Shown: positions 35,250 through 47,233 of the stretch, one piece after another
Numbering within the stretch: position 1 is the first letter of the stretch
Layout of the letters: each line of letters begins with the position of its first letter
Source of the DNA: Janibacter sp. CX7
GTDB taxonomy: Bacteria > Actinomycetota > Actinomycetes > Actinomycetales > Dermatophilaceae
Assembly (NCBI RefSeq): GCF_024362365.1
Contig: NZ_CP101464.1
Span: 806,001-870,000 of the forward strand
Reading direction: 5' to 3'
Length of the DNA: 64,000 bases
Notes under the pieces: generated by a model
Told to the model about the DNA's origin: nothing
Database searches by the model: none
What the model saw: only the letters and a program-made list of their open reading frames with translations
Made by a program: the position numbers and the translations under genes

Positions 35250-35324
35250 TCAGAGGATGTACATCAGCAGCACGATGATCAGCAGCACGCCGACGATCGT
35301 CCAGATGAGACCTGAGCCTCGCAT
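35250..35324 (-). CDS. 24-residue single-helix membrane peptide
   Basis: A tiny minus-strand gene encoding MRGSGLIWTIVGVLLIIVLL plus four more residues ending in Leu. It is one hydrophobic helix with a short basic N-terminus. A very strong Shine-Dalgarno, GAGGAGGAG, lies ~5 nt before the ATG at 35324, which is the main reason to believe it is translated. A terminator follows its stop at 35250. No function is assigned; similar hydrophobic micropeptides are often seen in this lineage as I recall. Confidence 0.68.
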   Translation of the reverse strand: MRGSGLIWTIVGVLLIIVLLMYIL

Positions 35325-35455
35325 GTTCTCCTCCTCGAGGGGATCGGTTTTGGGCGGTCGTTCAACCTATCGCCGCGAGGGGCGCGTGGGGGGCGAAGCG
35401 GCGTCACCAATTCGGCGGCGTCCCGACCGGGCCCGTCCGCCGCGAGCCTGCGGCA

Positions 35456-35461
35456 TAGGGT
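35456..35461 (+). promoter_or_regulatory. leaderless -10 box for sua5
   Basis: TAGGGT ends 7 nt before the ATG at 35469, implying a leaderless mRNA for sua5 and glyA. Confidence 0.55.
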
Positions 35462-35468
35462 GGGCCCC

Positions 35469-36434
35469 ATGAGTCCCGTCGTTGATGCGACCACCGCAGA
35501 CCGCGAGCAGAGCGTGACGGCGACGGTCGACGCCGTCCGCCGCGGCGAGGTCGTCGTCATCCCCACCGACACCGTCTACGGGATCGGGGCCGACGCCTTC
35601 GACCCCGAGGCCGTGGCCGCCGTCCTCAGCGCGAAGGGGAGGGGCCGCGACATGCCCCCGCCCGTCCTCATCCCCGACGTGCGCACCGTCGACGGACTGG
35701 CCCGCGCCGTGCCCGAGTGGGCCCGCCGGCTGGTCGACCAGCTGTGGCCCGGTCCGCTGACCCTCGTGCTGTGGGCGCAGCCCTCGCTGCACTGGGACCT
35801 CGGTGAGACCGCCGGCACCGTCGCGCTGCGCATGCCCGACGACGAGATCGCCCTCGAGGTCCTGCGCGAGACCGGCCCGCTCGCCGTGACGAGCGCCAAC
35901 CGCACCGGCGAGCCGGCGGCCACGACCGTCACCGACGCCGCCGTGCAGCTCGGGCCGGCCGTGAGCGTCTACCTCGACGGTGGTCCGCGGGCCACCCAGG
36001 AGCCGTCGACGATCATCGACTGCACCGGCGAGCACCCCGTCGTGCTGCGTCAGGGCGCCGTCGGCCGCGAGCGGCTCGAGGAGATCCTCGGTGTCGGCTT
36101 CGACCGGCCGGACGACGCGGGGGAGGGCGTCGCCGACGTCGCGGACCCCGGTGCCGAGCCCGAGCCCCAGCCGGAGTCGCCCGTCGCCGACGTGGCAGAG
36201 GCCGAGGCCGGGTCCGAGCCGCAGCGCGGCGACCTGCCAACCTACGACGACGAGGACCCCGAGGTCGCGGCCGCCGAGGCCGCCCGCCTGCGCGAGCCGC
36301 GTCACGGCACCGGCGGTGACGCCGCCGACGCCGAGTGGGAGGATCTCCCTTCGTCAGACCGTGCGACGGCGCAGGCCGCGCCCACCGACCCGCCGCAGAC
36401 CGACCCCACCACCCCCACGGAGGCCCCGCGATGA
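35469..36434 (+). CDS. sua5: L-threonylcarbamoyladenylate synthase (Sua5/YrdC) with acidic tail
   Basis: A 321-residue protein. Residues ~1-205 form the YrdC domain making threonylcarbamoyl-AMP for tRNA t6A37: VVIPTDTVYGIGADAF, the KxR-like KGRGRDMPPPVLI, and LAVTSANRTGEP. The last ~110 residues are Asp/Glu/Pro/Thr-rich and disordered, not the usual Sua5 C-terminal domain. ATG 35469 fits the leaderless promoter. It overlaps glyA by four bases. Confidence 0.92.
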   Translation: MSPVVDATTADREQSVTATVDAVRRGEVVVIPTDTVYGIGADAFDPEAVAAVLSAKGRGRDMPPPVLIPDVRTVDGLARAVPEWARRLVDQLWPGPLTLVLWAQPSLHWDLGETAGTVALRMPDDEIALEVLRETGPLAVTSANRTGEPAATTVTDAAVQLGPAVSVYLDGGPRATQEPSTIIDCTGEHPVVLRQGAVGRERLEEILGVGFDRPDDAGEGVADVADPGAEPEPQPESPVADVAEAEAGSEPQRGDLPTYDDEDPEVAAAEAARLREPRHGTGGDAADAEWEDLPSSDRATAQAAPTDPPQTDPTTPTEAPR

Positions 36435-37708
36435 CCGACGACACCTTCTACGGCTCCGACTTCGGCGCCCTGAGCGCCTTCGACCCGGAGATCGCCGGTG
36501 TCCTCACCAGCGAGCTCGACCGCATCCGCGGCGGCCTCCAGCTCATCGCGAGCGAAAACATCTCCTCTCCCGAGGTGCTCACCGCGCTCGGGTCGACGCT
36601 GAGCAACAAGTACGCCGAGGGCTACCCGGGGCGTCGCTACTACGGCGGCTGCTCCGAGGTCGACAAGGCCGAGAACCTCGCCATCGAGCGCGCCAAGAGC
36701 CTGCTCGGCGCCGAGCACGCCAACGTGCAGGCCCACTCCGGCGCCAGCGCCAACCAGGCCGTCTACGGTGCCTTCCTCCAGCCGGGGGAGAAGATCCTCG
36801 CGATGTCGCTGCCGCACGGTGGCCACCTCACCCACGGCACCAAGGTCTCCTTCTCGGGCAAGTGGTTCGACGCCGTCCACTACGGCGTGCACCCGGAGAC
36901 CGAGGACGTCGACTACGACGAGATGGAGCGCCTGGCCAAGGAGCACCGTCCCAAGGTCATCTGCTCCGGCGGCTCCGCGATCCCGCGCCTGCTCGACTTC
37001 GAGCGCATCCGCGCGATCTGCGACGAGGTCGGCGCGATCATGTGGGTCGACGCGGCGCACTTCATCGGCCTCGTCGCCGGCAAGGCGATCCCGAGCCCGG
37101 TCCCGCTCGCCGACGTCGTCACCTTCACGACGCACAAGGTGCTGCGTGGCCCCCGCTCCGGTGCACTCGTGTGCAAGGAGGAGCACGCCAAGGCGCTCGA
37201 CAAGGCGATCTTCCCGATGATGCAGGGCGGCCCGCAGATGCACACGATCGCCGCCAAGGCGGTCAACTTCAAGGAGTGTGCGACGCCCGAGTACCAGCAG
37301 TACGCGGCCGACGTCATCGCCAACTCCAAGGTCCTCGCAGACGAGCTGCTCCAGCGCGGCATCCGCCCGACGACCGGCGGCACCGACACCCACCTCGCGC
37401 TGCTCGACCTGCAGGGCGTGGGCGTCACCGGTGTCGACGCCGAGGCGCGTTGCGACGCGGCCGGCATCACGCTCAACAAGAACGCCATCCCCAACGACCC
37501 GCAGAAGCCCTCGGTCGCCTCCGGCATCCGCGTCGGCACCCCCTGCGTCACGACGCAGGGCATGGGTACCGACGAGATGGTCAAGATCGCCGAGCTCATC
37601 CACACCGCCGTGACGACGGGCGACGCCGACCCCGAGCACGCCGTCTCCCGCGAGGTGCGTGCCCAGGTGAGCGAGCTGGTCACCACCTTCCCCGCCTACC
37701 CGCGCTGA
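36431..37708 (+). CDS. glyA: serine hydroxymethyltransferase
   Basis: A 425-residue PLP enzyme exchanging serine and glycine with tetrahydrofolate. LIASENISS, YYGGCSEVD, HSGASANQAVY and the PLP lysine in TFTTHKVLRGPRSG are all present. ATG start overlaps the sua5 stop. Its place between sua5 and wecA differs from the Mycobacterium order, so it is a lineage-specific insertion or rearrangement. Confidence 0.96.
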   Translation: MTDDTFYGSDFGALSAFDPEIAGVLTSELDRIRGGLQLIASENISSPEVLTALGSTLSNKYAEGYPGRRYYGGCSEVDKAENLAIERAKSLLGAEHANVQAHSGASANQAVYGAFLQPGEKILAMSLPHGGHLTHGTKVSFSGKWFDAVHYGVHPETEDVDYDEMERLAKEHRPKVICSGGSAIPRLLDFERIRAICDEVGAIMWVDAAHFIGLVAGKAIPSPVPLADVVTFTTHKVLRGPRSGALVCKEEHAKALDKAIFPMMQGGPQMHTIAAKAVNFKECATPEYQQYAADVIANSKVLADELLQRGIRPTTGGTDTHLALLDLQGVGVTGVDAEARCDAAGITLNKNAIPNDPQKPSVASGIRVGTPCVTTQGMGTDEMVKIAELIHTAVTTGDADPEHAVSREVRAQVSELVTTFPAYPR

Positions 37709-37724
37709 TCCCCCTCCGGACCGT

Positions 37725-37762
37725 GGTCGAGGTGCGAGGAGCTCCGCGACGGGGCCTCGACG
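37725..37762. repeat. REP-like element between glyA and wecA
   Basis: GTCGAGG (37726-37732) and CCTCGAC (37755-37761) enclose TGCGAGGAGCTCCGCGACG. The style matches REP sequences known, from memory, in related Micrococcales. Confidence 0.55.
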
Positions 37763-37784
37763 CCTCGCAGGGGAGGGGTGAGCG

Positions 37785-38921
37785 GTGAGGGAGTACCTCT
37801 TCGTCTTCCTCGTCGCGCTCGCGACGACCTATGTCCTCGTCCCGCTGATGCGCACCATCGCGGTGCGCGTCGGCGCCTTCACCGAGGTGCGGGAGCGCGA
37901 CGTCCACGTCGTGCCGATCCCGCGCCTCGGTGGGGTGGCGATGTTCTTCGGCTACGCGGCCGCGACCCTCGCGGCCTCGCGCATGCCCTTCCTGCGGCAG
38001 GTCTTCGAGACCGGTGAGCTCATCGGGATCCTCGTCGGCGCGGCCGTCGTCTGCCTCGTCGGGGCGATCGACGACGTCAAGGAGCTCGACGCCCTGACCA
38101 AGCTCGGCGGCCAGCTCGTCGCCGCGGCGATCATCGCCTTCGCGGGGGTGCAGTTCTTCTCGCTGCCGCTGGGCACGGTGACCGTGCTGCCGGCGCCGCT
38201 GCTCGTGCTGCTGACGATCTTCGTCGTCGTGCTGTGCATCAACGCGGTCAACTTCATCGACGGGCTCGACGGCCTGGCCGCCGGCCTCGTGGCGATCGCC
38301 GCCGGCGCCTTCTTCATCTACAGCTATCTCATCTCGGGCAGCTACGACCCGCCCAATGTCTTCTCCTCGGCGACCTTCGTCTCCGCGGCGCTCGCCGGGT
38401 GCTGCCTGGGCTTCCTGCCGCACAACGTCTTCCCGGCGAAGCTCTTCATGGGTGACTCCGGCGCGCTGCTCCTCGGCCTGCTGCTAGCGGCCGCGACGAT
38501 CTCCAACGTCGGTCAGATCAACCCCGACCAGGTGAGCGCCAACGCGCTCGCGGCCACCGTGCTGCCGCTGCTCATCCCGATCTCGATCATGCTGCTGCCG
38601 CTGCTCGACGTCGTGTGGGCGGTCGCGCGGCGCACCGCCCGCGGCCAGCGCCCCTGGGACGCCGACAGCCAGCACCTGCACCACCGGATGCTCCAGATCG
38701 GCCACGGTCACCGGCGTGCGGTCCTGCTGCTGTGGCTCTGGGCGGCCGTCGTCGCCCTCGGCGCCGTGAGCCTGGTCTTCCTGCCCCTGCTCGTCGCCGG
38801 CATCGGGGGAGTGGTGATGCTCGTCGTCGCCGCCGTCCTGACGATCTGGCTGCCGCGGTTCTCGCGCCCGGGCCACCGCCCGAAGACGTACGACACCCAG
38901 GGCCAGCGTCTCGACGTCTGA
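37785..38921 (+). CDS. wecA: undecaprenyl-phosphate N-acetylglucosaminyl-1-phosphate transferase (WecA/Rfe type)
   Basis: A 378-residue membrane enzyme of the MraY/WecA family with ~10-11 helices. GAIDDVKELDALTKLGGQL, NAVNFIDGLDGLAAG and MGDSGALLLGLLLA are the catalytic Asp motifs; HLHHRML near 300 is the His-rich loop marking WecA/TagO rather than MraY. It primes arabinogalactan-linker or teichoic/polysaccharide synthesis on undecaprenyl phosphate. GTG start with GGGGAGGGGTGA upstream. As in Mycobacterium (rfe), it directly precedes the atp genes. Confidence 0.93.
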   Translation: MREYLFVFLVALATTYVLVPLMRTIAVRVGAFTEVRERDVHVVPIPRLGGVAMFFGYAAATLAASRMPFLRQVFETGELIGILVGAAVVCLVGAIDDVKELDALTKLGGQLVAAAIIAFAGVQFFSLPLGTVTVLPAPLLVLLTIFVVVLCINAVNFIDGLDGLAAGLVAIAAGAFFIYSYLISGSYDPPNVFSSATFVSAALAGCCLGFLPHNVFPAKLFMGDSGALLLGLLLAAATISNVGQINPDQVSANALAATVLPLLIPISIMLLPLLDVVWAVARRTARGQRPWDADSQHLHHRMLQIGHGHRRAVLLLWLWAAVVALGAVSLVFLPLLVAGIGGVVMLVVAAVLTIWLPRFSRPGHRPKTYDTQGQRLDV

Positions 38922-38938
38922 GGGCCGGCCAGGGCGAA

Positions 38939-38968
38939 TTGGTGGCCCTCGCGGCGCTTGTGTAAACT
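38939..38968 (+). promoter_or_regulatory. promoter of the atp operon
   Basis: TTGGTG (38939-38944), 18-nt spacer, TAAACT (38963-38968). It is upstream of the first atp-linked gene at 39042. Confidence 0.6.
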
Positions 38969-38980
38969 TTCACAAGCGCC
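38953..38980. promoter_or_regulatory. CRP/GlxR-like palindromic operator overlapping the atp -10 box
   Basis: Perfect 10-bp arms GGCGCTTGTG / CACAAGCGCC around TAAACTTT. The core TGTG-N8-CACA (38959-38974) matches the spacing of CRP/GlxR sites. It covers the -10 box, which suggests repression or start-site control. Confidence 0.6.
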
Positions 38981-39041
38981 CACCGGACCGTTCGGTCCGA
39001 CCCGCCAGAGCACCTCGTGCTCCCGTTCCCGAAGTGAGCCG

Positions 39042-39461
39042 ATGACCACGACTCAGCGCCGCAGCCCCGTGCCGGGCATGCGCCGTGGTGTCCTCGTCGC
39101 CGGTGTCGTCGGGACGGTCCTGACCACCGCCGTCGCGGCCGTGGCGAAGGGGGGAGACGCCGCCCTCAGCGCGCTGGCCGGCTCCCTGCTCGCTTTCTTC
39201 GTCGTGCTGACCGGCCTCGTGGCGATCTCGCTCATCGTCGCCGGCGACGTCGGCACGTCGATGGCCGGAGCCGGGGTCGTCTACCTCGGGCAGCTCATCA
39301 TCCTCGTCGCCGCGGTCGCCGCGCTGCGCGAGATGACGTGGCTCGACGGCCGCACCGCCGCGCTGTCGGCTGTTGCCGCCGCCGTGCTGCTCCAGGTGGG
39401 TGTCATCGCCGGATACGTGCGTAGCCGCCACCTGATCCACCCGGCCGGGGTCGGCGCATGA
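39042..39461 (+). CDS. ATP synthase-associated membrane protein (AtpI-like)
   Basis: A 139-residue protein with four hydrophobic helices after a short basic tail, the size and topology of AtpI/Rv1303-type proteins encoded just before atpB. AtpI is thought to help assemble the c-ring. Starts at ATG 39042, 74 nt after the promoter -10 box, and overlaps the next gene by four bases. A CGAAGGGGGGA word lies in the reading frame. Confidence 0.72.
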   Translation: MTTTQRRSPVPGMRRGVLVAGVVGTVLTTAVAAVAKGGDAALSALAGSLLAFFVVLTGLVAISLIVAGDVGTSMAGAGVVYLGQLIILVAAVAALREMTWLDGRTAALSAVAAAVLLQVGVIAGYVRSRHLIHPAGVGA

Positions 39462-39838
39462 GCGCCCTGACCCGCCGGGCGAAGGGCGGCAACCCCCGAC
39501 TCGTGACCAAGGCGCTCCCCAGCGCCGAGGACTCCGCGGCACAGACCGCGCGCTACCGCCACGACCCGTCCGCTCCGCATCCGGCCGCAGGGTCGGATGC
39601 GATGGCGGCGACGGTCCTGGCACACCTGATCACCGGGCCGATCCTGTACGGAGCCATCGGCTGGCTGCTCGACCGCTGGCTGGGAACGTCGTTCCTCGTC
39701 GTCGTCGGTGTCGTCGGCGGAATGGCTCTGTCGCTGTACGTGATCTGGCTCCGGTACGGTACGTCCCAAGCACCCCACTCCGACCGCGCCACCGCGTCGA
39801 CGCTCGGTGCCCAGCCACACAACGAGGAGAACCAGTGA
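39458..39838 (+). CDS. AtpZ/AtpI-like two-helix membrane protein
   Basis: A 126-residue protein with a hydrophilic N-terminal ~50 residues, two helices (ATVLAHLITGPILYGAIGWL and FLVVVGVVGGMALSLYVIWL) joined by DRWLGTS, and a polar tail. The two-helix hairpin matches AtpZ-like proteins at the head of atp operons. Overlaps with both neighbours (ATGA before, GTGA after) show tight coupling. Confidence 0.72.
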   Translation: MSALTRRAKGGNPRLVTKALPSAEDSAAQTARYRHDPSAPHPAAGSDAMAATVLAHLITGPILYGAIGWLLDRWLGTSFLVVVGVVGGMALSLYVIWLRYGTSQAPHSDRATASTLGAQPHNEENQ

Positions 39839-40632
39839 TCCTGACTGCGCCCGCGCTGCCTGCTGCCGGTGGGGGGGAGTTCCACTCCCCGACGCCGGAG
39901 ATCTTCTGGCAGCCGCTCTTCGAGGTCGGCGGCATCGTCGTCACCAACCAGATGGCGTGGGCCGCCATCGTCACGGCGGTCGTCTCGATCGCGCTGGTCA
40001 CCCTGAGCCGCAAGGCGGCCGTCGTCCCGAGCAAGGGCCAGTGGCTCCTCGAGGGCTTCTACAACTTCCCGCGCAACAGCGTGGCGCGCGACATGATCGG
40101 GACCAAGGAGTTCCGCAAGTTCGTGCCGCTCATCGTCACCCTCTTCACGATGGTGCTCTTCTACAACCTGATGGGCATCTTCCCCTTCGCGATGAACCCG
40201 GTGACGGGCAAGATCGGATTCCCGATCGCCCTCGTCGCGGTCGTCTACGTGGTCTACCACTGGATCGGTTTCCAGAAGATGGGCTTCGTCGGCTACTTCA
40301 AGCACATGGTCCCGCCGGGCCTGCCGGGTTGGATCGTGCCCGTGGTCTTCCTGCTCGAGCTGATCACCTACTTCATCACCCGGCCGCTGACGCTGGCGCT
40401 GCGACTCTTCGGCAACATGTTCGCCGGCCACATGGTCATCTACCTCTTCGTCACGGCGGGTGCCTACTTCCTGCTCGACGGTGGCGCCCTGCTGAAGGTG
40501 CTGTCGCTGCCGACCTTCCTCATGGCCGGCGTCATGGTGCTCTTCGAGGCGCTGGTGCAGTTCCTCCAGGCCTTCGTCTTCGTCCTCCTGACCTCCAGCT
40601 ACATCGCTGGGGCGCTCGCCGACGACCACTGA
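39835..40632 (+). CDS. atpB: ATP synthase F0 subunit a
   Basis: A 265-residue membrane stator subunit forming the proton half-channels against the c-ring. The essential Arg lies in [16 protein letters not shown] near 193. GTG start at 39835 overlapping the previous stop, with GAGGAGA 5 nt upstream. Confidence 0.96.
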   Translation: MILTAPALPAAGGGEFHSPTPEIFWQPLFEVGGIVVTNQMAWAAIVTAVVSIALVTLSRKAAVVPSKGQWLLEGFYNFPRNSVARDMIGTKEFRKFVPLIVTLFTMVLFYNLMGIFPFAMNPVTGKIGFPIALVAVVYVVYHWIGFQKMGFVGYFKHMVPPGLPGWIVPVVFLLELITYFITRPLTLALRLFGNMFAGHMVIYLFVTAGAYFLLDGGALLKVLSLPTFLMAGVMVLFEALVQFLQAFVFVLLTSSYIAGALADDH

Positions 40633-40729
40633 GTCACCCACCGACCTACAACTGAAGATCGTCCCCACACTGAACTTCCCCAGGGCACAAGCTCAGGGGT
40701 CACACGAAACACACGAAAGAGGAATCATC

Positions 40730-40930
40730 GTGGAAGGCAACCTCTCGCTCGTCGGCTACGGCCTGTCCGCCATCGGCCCGGCCATCGCCGTCGGTCTGAT
40801 CTTCGCCGCGTACATCAACGGTGTCGCCCGTCAGCCCGAGGCCCGCGGCCTGCTGCAGCCGATCGCCATCCTCGGCTTCGCCCTCGCCGAGGCGCTCGCC
40901 ATCTTCGGTCTGGTGCTCTTCTTCCTCTGA
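40730..40930 (+). CDS. atpE: ATP synthase F0 subunit c
   Basis: A 66-residue two-helix proteolipid. The glycine-rich first helix and the conserved Glu in [15 protein letters not shown] (proton-binding carboxylate) are visible; the loop ARQPEA carries the RQP contact with F1. GTG start with AAAGAGG upstream. The 97-nt gap before it is typical of the high-expression leader of atpE. Confidence 0.96.
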   Translation: MEGNLSLVGYGLSAIGPAIAVGLIFAAYINGVARQPEARGLLQPIAILGFALAEALAIFGLVLFFL

Positions 40931-40968
40931 GCCTGCCGGCAACGGCCATCCGTCATCGGCACCAGTAA

Positions 40969-41576
<608 letters not shown>

Positions 41577-41577
<1 letters not shown>

Positions 41578-42386
41578 TGCGAGGCTCTTCCCGCGCCGCC
41601 GTGGCCGAGGGACGCCAGTCCTTCGAGACCGCGCTGACGTCGGGTGACGCGGCCGTCGTGGCCGACGAGCTCTTCGCCGTCACCGGGCTGCTCGACGACA
41701 ACGCGGCCCTGCGCCGCAGCGTCGCCGACCCCTCCCGCGAGGGCAAGGACCGGTCCGACCTGGTCACCCGCCTGCTCCACGGCAAGGTGTCCAACGAGAC
41801 CGTCGGCATCGTCTCGGTGCTCGCCGGTCAGCGCTGGGCCCAGGAGCGCGACCTCACCGACACGCTCGAGCGCTTCGCCGTCGAGGCCACCCTCAAGGGA
41901 GCCGAGGCCGCCGGTGCGCTCGACCAGGTCGAGGACGAGCTCTTCCGCTTCGAGCGCCTCGTCGACGGCTCGCCGGAGCTGCGTGACGCCCTCGCCAACC
42001 GGCAGGGCGACCCGCAGGGCAAGGCCGAGGTCATCAGCCGACTGCTCGACGGCAAGGCCCGTCCCGAGTCCGTGCGCCTGGCCCGACAGGCCGTGCTCGC
42101 GCCCCGGGGCCGCCGCTTCGACCGGACGATCGAGGAGTTCCTCGACTTCGCCGCGGAGCGTCGCCAGCAGCTGACCGCCGTCGTCACGTCCGCGGTCGAC
42201 CTCACGCAGGAGCAGCGCAGTCGGCTCGCCGCCGCGTTGCAGCAGATCTACAGCAAGCCCGTCCAGCTGCAGATCGTCCACGACGAGGACGTCATCGGCG
42301 GGATCCGGGTCCAGATCGGCGACGAGGTCGTCGACGGGACTGTCCTGCGACGTCTCGACGAGGCGAAGCGCCACCTGGCCGGCTGA
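41577..42386 (+). CDS. atpH: ATP synthase F1 subunit delta
   Basis: A 269-residue stalk subunit. The C-terminal half holds the OSCP/delta pattern ending IGDEVVDGTVLRRLDEAK. It is a stand-alone delta of Streptomyces type, not the b-delta fusion of mycobacteria. It starts within the atpF stop. Confidence 0.94.
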
Positions 42387-42458
42387 GCCCGGGTCCAGAC
42401 CCACCATGCAGACCACATATTCGGCCACCACAGCGGCCGGCAACGAGGAGAAGACAAC

Positions 42459-44096
42459 ATGACGGAGCTTTCGATCCGTCCGGAGGAGATCCGGGACGCC
42501 CTGGACGGCTACGTGCGGTCCTACAACCCGGGCGCGGCCTCCCGCGAAGAGGTCGGCCGCGTCACCGACACCGGTGACGGCATCGCCCACGTCGAGGGAC
42601 TCCCTTCGGCCATGACCAACGAGCTGCTCGAGTTCGAGGACGGCACCCTCGGCCTCGCGCTCAACCTCGACGTCCACGAGATCGGTGTCGTCGTCCTCGG
42701 CGACTTCTCCAAGATCGAGGAGGGCCAGGCGGTCAAGCGCACCGGCGAGGTCCTCTCGGTGCCGGTCGGCGAGGGCTTCCTCGGCCGCGTCGTCAACCCG
42801 CTCGGCCAGCCGATCGACGGACTCGGCGACATCGAGTCCGAGGAGCGCCGCCAGCTCGAGCTGCAGGCTCCGAGCGTCGTCCAGCGCAAGTCGGTCCACG
42901 AGCCGCTGCAGACCGGTCTGAAGTCGGTCGACGCCATGACGCCGATCGGCCGTGGCCAGCGTCAGCTGATCATCGGTGACCGCCAGACCGGCAAGACCAC
43001 GGTCGCGGTCGACACGATCATCAACCAGAAGCAGTTCTGGGAGACCGGCGACCCGCAGAAGCAGGTCCGCTGCATCTACGTCGCCATCGGCCAGAAGGGC
43101 TCCACGATCGCGTCCGTCAAGGGCACGCTCGAGGAGGCCGGCGCCATGGAGTACACGACGATCGTCGCGGCCCCCGCGTCCGACGCCGCCGGCTTCAAGT
43201 ACCTCGCCCCCTTCACCGGCTCGGCCATCGGCCAGCACTGGATGTACCAGGGCAAGCACGTCCTCATCGTCTTCGACGACCTGAGCAAGCAGGCCGAGGC
43301 CTACCGCTCGATGTCGCTGCTGCTCCGCCGCCCGCCGGGCCGCGAGGCCTACCCGGGTGACGTCTTCTACCTGCACTCGCGTCTGCTGGAGCGCTGCGCC
43401 AAGCTCTCCGACGACATGGGCGCCGGCTCGATGACCGGTCTGCCGATCATCGAGACGAAGGCGGGCGACGTCTCGGCGTACATCCCGACCAACGTCATCT
43501 CGATCACCGACGGCCAGATCTACCTGCAGGCCGACCTCTTCAACTCCGACGTCCGCCCCGCCATCGACGTGGGTGTCTCGGTCTCGCGTGTCGGCTCGGC
43601 CGCGCAGACCAAGGCGATGAAGTCGGTCTCCGGTCGCCTCAAGCTCGACCTGGCCCAGTACCGCGCGCTCGAGGCCTTCGCGATGTTCGCGTCCGACCTC
43701 GACCCGGCCTCGAAGCAGCAGCTGGCCCGCGGCGCCCGCCTCGTCGAGCTGCTCAAGCAGAAGCAGGCCGACCCCTACCCGGTGCCGGAGCAGGCCGTGG
43801 CGATCTGGGCCGGTACCACCGGTGAGCTCGACTCGATCGCGGTCGAGGACATCCGTCGCTTCGAGTCGGAGTTCCTCGCCCACCTGCGTCGCAACAAGAA
43901 CGACCTCATGGAGGGCATCCAGGAGACGGGCAAGCTCGAGGACTCGACGATCTCCGCCCTCGAGGCCGAGATCGCCAGCTTCCGCGACACCTTCGCCCCC
44001 TCCAACGTCGAGGACGTCCCGGTGGGCTCTGCCGAGGAGTCGGGCGAGGACGCCCAGGACTCCGAGCAGGTCCAGATCGTCAAGCAGAAGCGCTGA
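42459..44096 (+). CDS. atpA: ATP synthase F1 subunit alpha
   Basis: A 545-residue non-catalytic nucleotide-binding subunit. Walker A GDRQTGKT near 172, the Gln-x-Lys pattern and signature [15 protein letters not shown] are present. The ~25-residue C-terminal extension after residue 510 is acidic. ATG with GAGGAGA upstream. Confidence 0.97.
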   Translation: MTELSIRPEEIRDALDGYVRSYNPGAASREEVGRVTDTGDGIAHVEGLPSAMTNELLEFEDGTLGLALNLDVHEIGVVVLGDFSKIEEGQAVKRTGEVLSVPVGEGFLGRVVNPLGQPIDGLGDIESEERRQLELQAPSVVQRKSVHEPLQTGLKSVDAMTPIGRGQRQLIIGDRQTGKTTVAVDTIINQKQFWETGDPQKQVRCIYVAIGQKGSTIASVKGTLEEAGAMEYTTIVAAPASDAAGFKYLAPFTGSAIGQHWMYQGKHVLIVFDDLSKQAEAYRSMSLLLRRPPGREAYPGDVFYLHSRLLERCAKLSDDMGAGSMTGLPIIETKAGDVSAYIPTNVISITDGQIYLQADLFNSDVRPAIDVGVSVSRVGSAAQTKAMKSVSGRLKLDLAQYRALEAFAMFASDLDPASKQQLARGARLVELLKQKQADPYPVPEQAVAIWAGTTGELDSIAVEDIRRFESEFLAHLRRNKNDLMEGIQETGKLEDSTISALEAEIASFRDTFAPSNVEDVPVGSAEESGEDAQDSEQVQIVKQKR

Positions 44097-44203
44097 CCCA
44101 CCACCGGTCGGGCGTCGCCAGCGGCGCCCGACCGGGGGAGCAGCACCCCCGACCGGCCCACCCCGGGTGAGCCGACCACAGACCATCAGAGAGGCGGAAG
44201 CAC

Positions 44204-45103
44204 ATGGGAGCGCAGATCCGGGAGTACCGGCAGCGCATCCGGGCCGTCAGTTCGACCAAGAAGATCACGCGCGCCATGGAGCTCATGGCGGCCTCGCGTG
44301 TCGTCAAGGCCCAGCAGGCGGTGCGTGAGTCCACGCCCTATGCCCGCGCGCTGACCCGCGCGGCCTCGGCCGTGGCCACCCACTCGGACGAGGACCACCC
44401 GCTGACGACCGAGCCGGAGACGGTGCGCCGCGCCGCGGTCCTCGTCGTCGCGGCCGACCGCGGTCTCGCGGGCGGCTACAACGCCAACGTCCTCAAGGAG
44501 GGCGAGCGGGTCTCTGCCGCTCTGCGTGACCAGGGCAAGGAGGTCCAGACGTACCTCGTGGGTCGTCGCGCGGTCTCCTACTACTCCTTCCGCAAGAGGG
44601 AGTTCGTCGCCGAGTGGACCGGCTCGTCCGAGAAGCCGACCTTCGAGAACGCCCGCGAGATCGGCGAGCGCCTCGTGGCGGACTTCATCAAGGACTACGA
44701 GGACGGTGGCGTCGAAGAGGTCCACGTCGTCTACACCCGCTTCGTCTCCATGGTCACCCAGGAGGCCGAGGTCATCCGGCTGCTCCCGCTCGAGGTCGTC
44801 GAGGGCGTCGAGGAGCCGAGCGAGGACGAGGTGCACCCGCTCTACGAGTTCGAGCCGAGCGGCGAGGAGCTGCTCGACACGCTGCTCCCGCGCTACGTCA
44901 ACGCGCGCATCTTCAACTGCCTCCTCATGGCGGCGGCCTCCGAGCTCGCGGCCCGTCAGCGCGCCATGAAGTCGGCGACCGACAACGCCGAGGAGCTCAT
45001 CAAGAAGTACACCCGACTGGCCAACCAGGCCCGTCAGGCCGAGATCACCCAGGAGATCTCCGAGATCGTCGGCGGGGCCGGGGCCCTGGCCGAGTCCAAG
45101 TGA
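44204..45103 (+). CDS. atpG: ATP synthase F1 subunit gamma
   Basis: A 299-residue rotor shaft. N-terminal [20 protein letters not shown] and C-terminal ATDNAEELI helices form the coiled coil. The 107-nt spacer from atpA contains no gene. ATG start at 44204 with AGAGAGGCGG upstream. Confidence 0.96.
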   Translation: MGAQIREYRQRIRAVSSTKKITRAMELMAASRVVKAQQAVRESTPYARALTRAASAVATHSDEDHPLTTEPETVRRAAVLVVAADRGLAGGYNANVLKEGERVSAALRDQGKEVQTYLVGRRAVSYYSFRKREFVAEWTGSSEKPTFENAREIGERLVADFIKDYEDGGVEEVHVVYTRFVSMVTQEAEVIRLLPLEVVEGVEEPSEDEVHPLYEFEPSGEELLDTLLPRYVNARIFNCLLMAAASELAARQRAMKSATDNAEELIKKYTRLANQARQAEITQEISEIVGGAGALAESK

Positions 45104-45111
45104 GAAGGTAG

Positions 45112-46575
<1,464 letters not shown>

Positions 46576-46594
46576 CCCGACCCCGCGTCACCGT

Positions 46595-46630
46595 GACGGC
46601 CGCTCCCTTCGCTCGAAGGGGGCGGCCGTC
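46595..46630 (+). terminator. hairpin after atpD
   Basis: 17-nt arms GACGGCCGCTCCCTTCG / CGAAGGGGGCGGCCGTC with one G-U pair. The two CGAAGGG words face each other at the apex instead of the stem base. It separates atpD from the genes leading to atpC. Confidence 0.75.
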
Positions 46631-46671
46631 GCCGTCCCCGGACCCGTTGGGGCGAAGGGGGCCGCGGCACC

Positions 46672-46677
46672 TACACT
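46672..46677 (+). promoter_or_regulatory. leaderless -10 box for the TM2 gene
   Basis: TACACT ends 7 nt before the ATG at 46685, so transcription restarts after the atpD hairpin. Confidence 0.55.
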
Positions 46678-46684
46678 GGCGGCC

Positions 46685-47233
46685 ATGACGACTCCCGGTG
46701 AGCACCCCGACCAGCAGCCCGGTCCGCCCCCTCCGCCCGGCGCGCAGAGCGCCCCGCAGGGGCAGGGCGGTCAGCCCACGGCCGGCGGCTACCAGCAGCA
46801 CGGTGCCTACCAGCAGCAGGGTGGGTACCAGCAGGCGCCCGGCTACCAGCAGGCGCCCCAGCTGACCGGCGGCGAGCGCTACCACCTCAACGTCATGGGC
46901 CAGGAGTACGGCCCCTACGGACTGACCGAGCTCGCCGGCATGGCGACCGGCGGCCAGCTCAAGGGCGACACCCCGGTGCGGGCGGAGGGGCAGCAGAACT
47001 GGTTCCCCGCGTCGCAGGTGCCCGGGCTCTTCTCCAGCCGCGAGTGGATGACGACCCTGCTGCTGTCGATCTTCGTCGGCAGCCTCGGCGTCGACCGCTT
47101 CTACCTCGGCCAGACCGGCCTCGGCGTCCTCAAGCTGCTCACCTGCGGTGGCGCGGGCATCTGGCAGATCATCGACATCATCTTCGTGGTCACCCGCAAG
47201 ATGGTCGACGTCGACGGGCGGCCGCTGCGGTGA
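46685..47233 (+). CDS. GYF_2/TM2-domain membrane protein
   Basis: A 182-residue protein: a Pro/Gln/Gly/Tyr-rich disordered N-terminus (~1-60), a GYF_2-type domain ([20 protein letters not shown], ~65-115), then a TM2 domain of two helices with the [17 protein letters not shown] signature. The function is unknown; TM2 proteins are small membrane modules. It is inserted between atpD and atpC and overlaps the DUF2752 gene by four bases. Confidence 0.82.
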   Translation: MTTPGEHPDQQPGPPPPPGAQSAPQGQGGQPTAGGYQQHGAYQQQGGYQQAPGYQQAPQLTGGERYHLNVMGQEYGPYGLTELAGMATGGQLKGDTPVRAEGQQNWFPASQVPGLFSSREWMTTLLLSIFVGSLGVDRFYLGQTGLGVLKLLTCGGAGIWQIIDIIFVVTRKMVDVDGRPLR

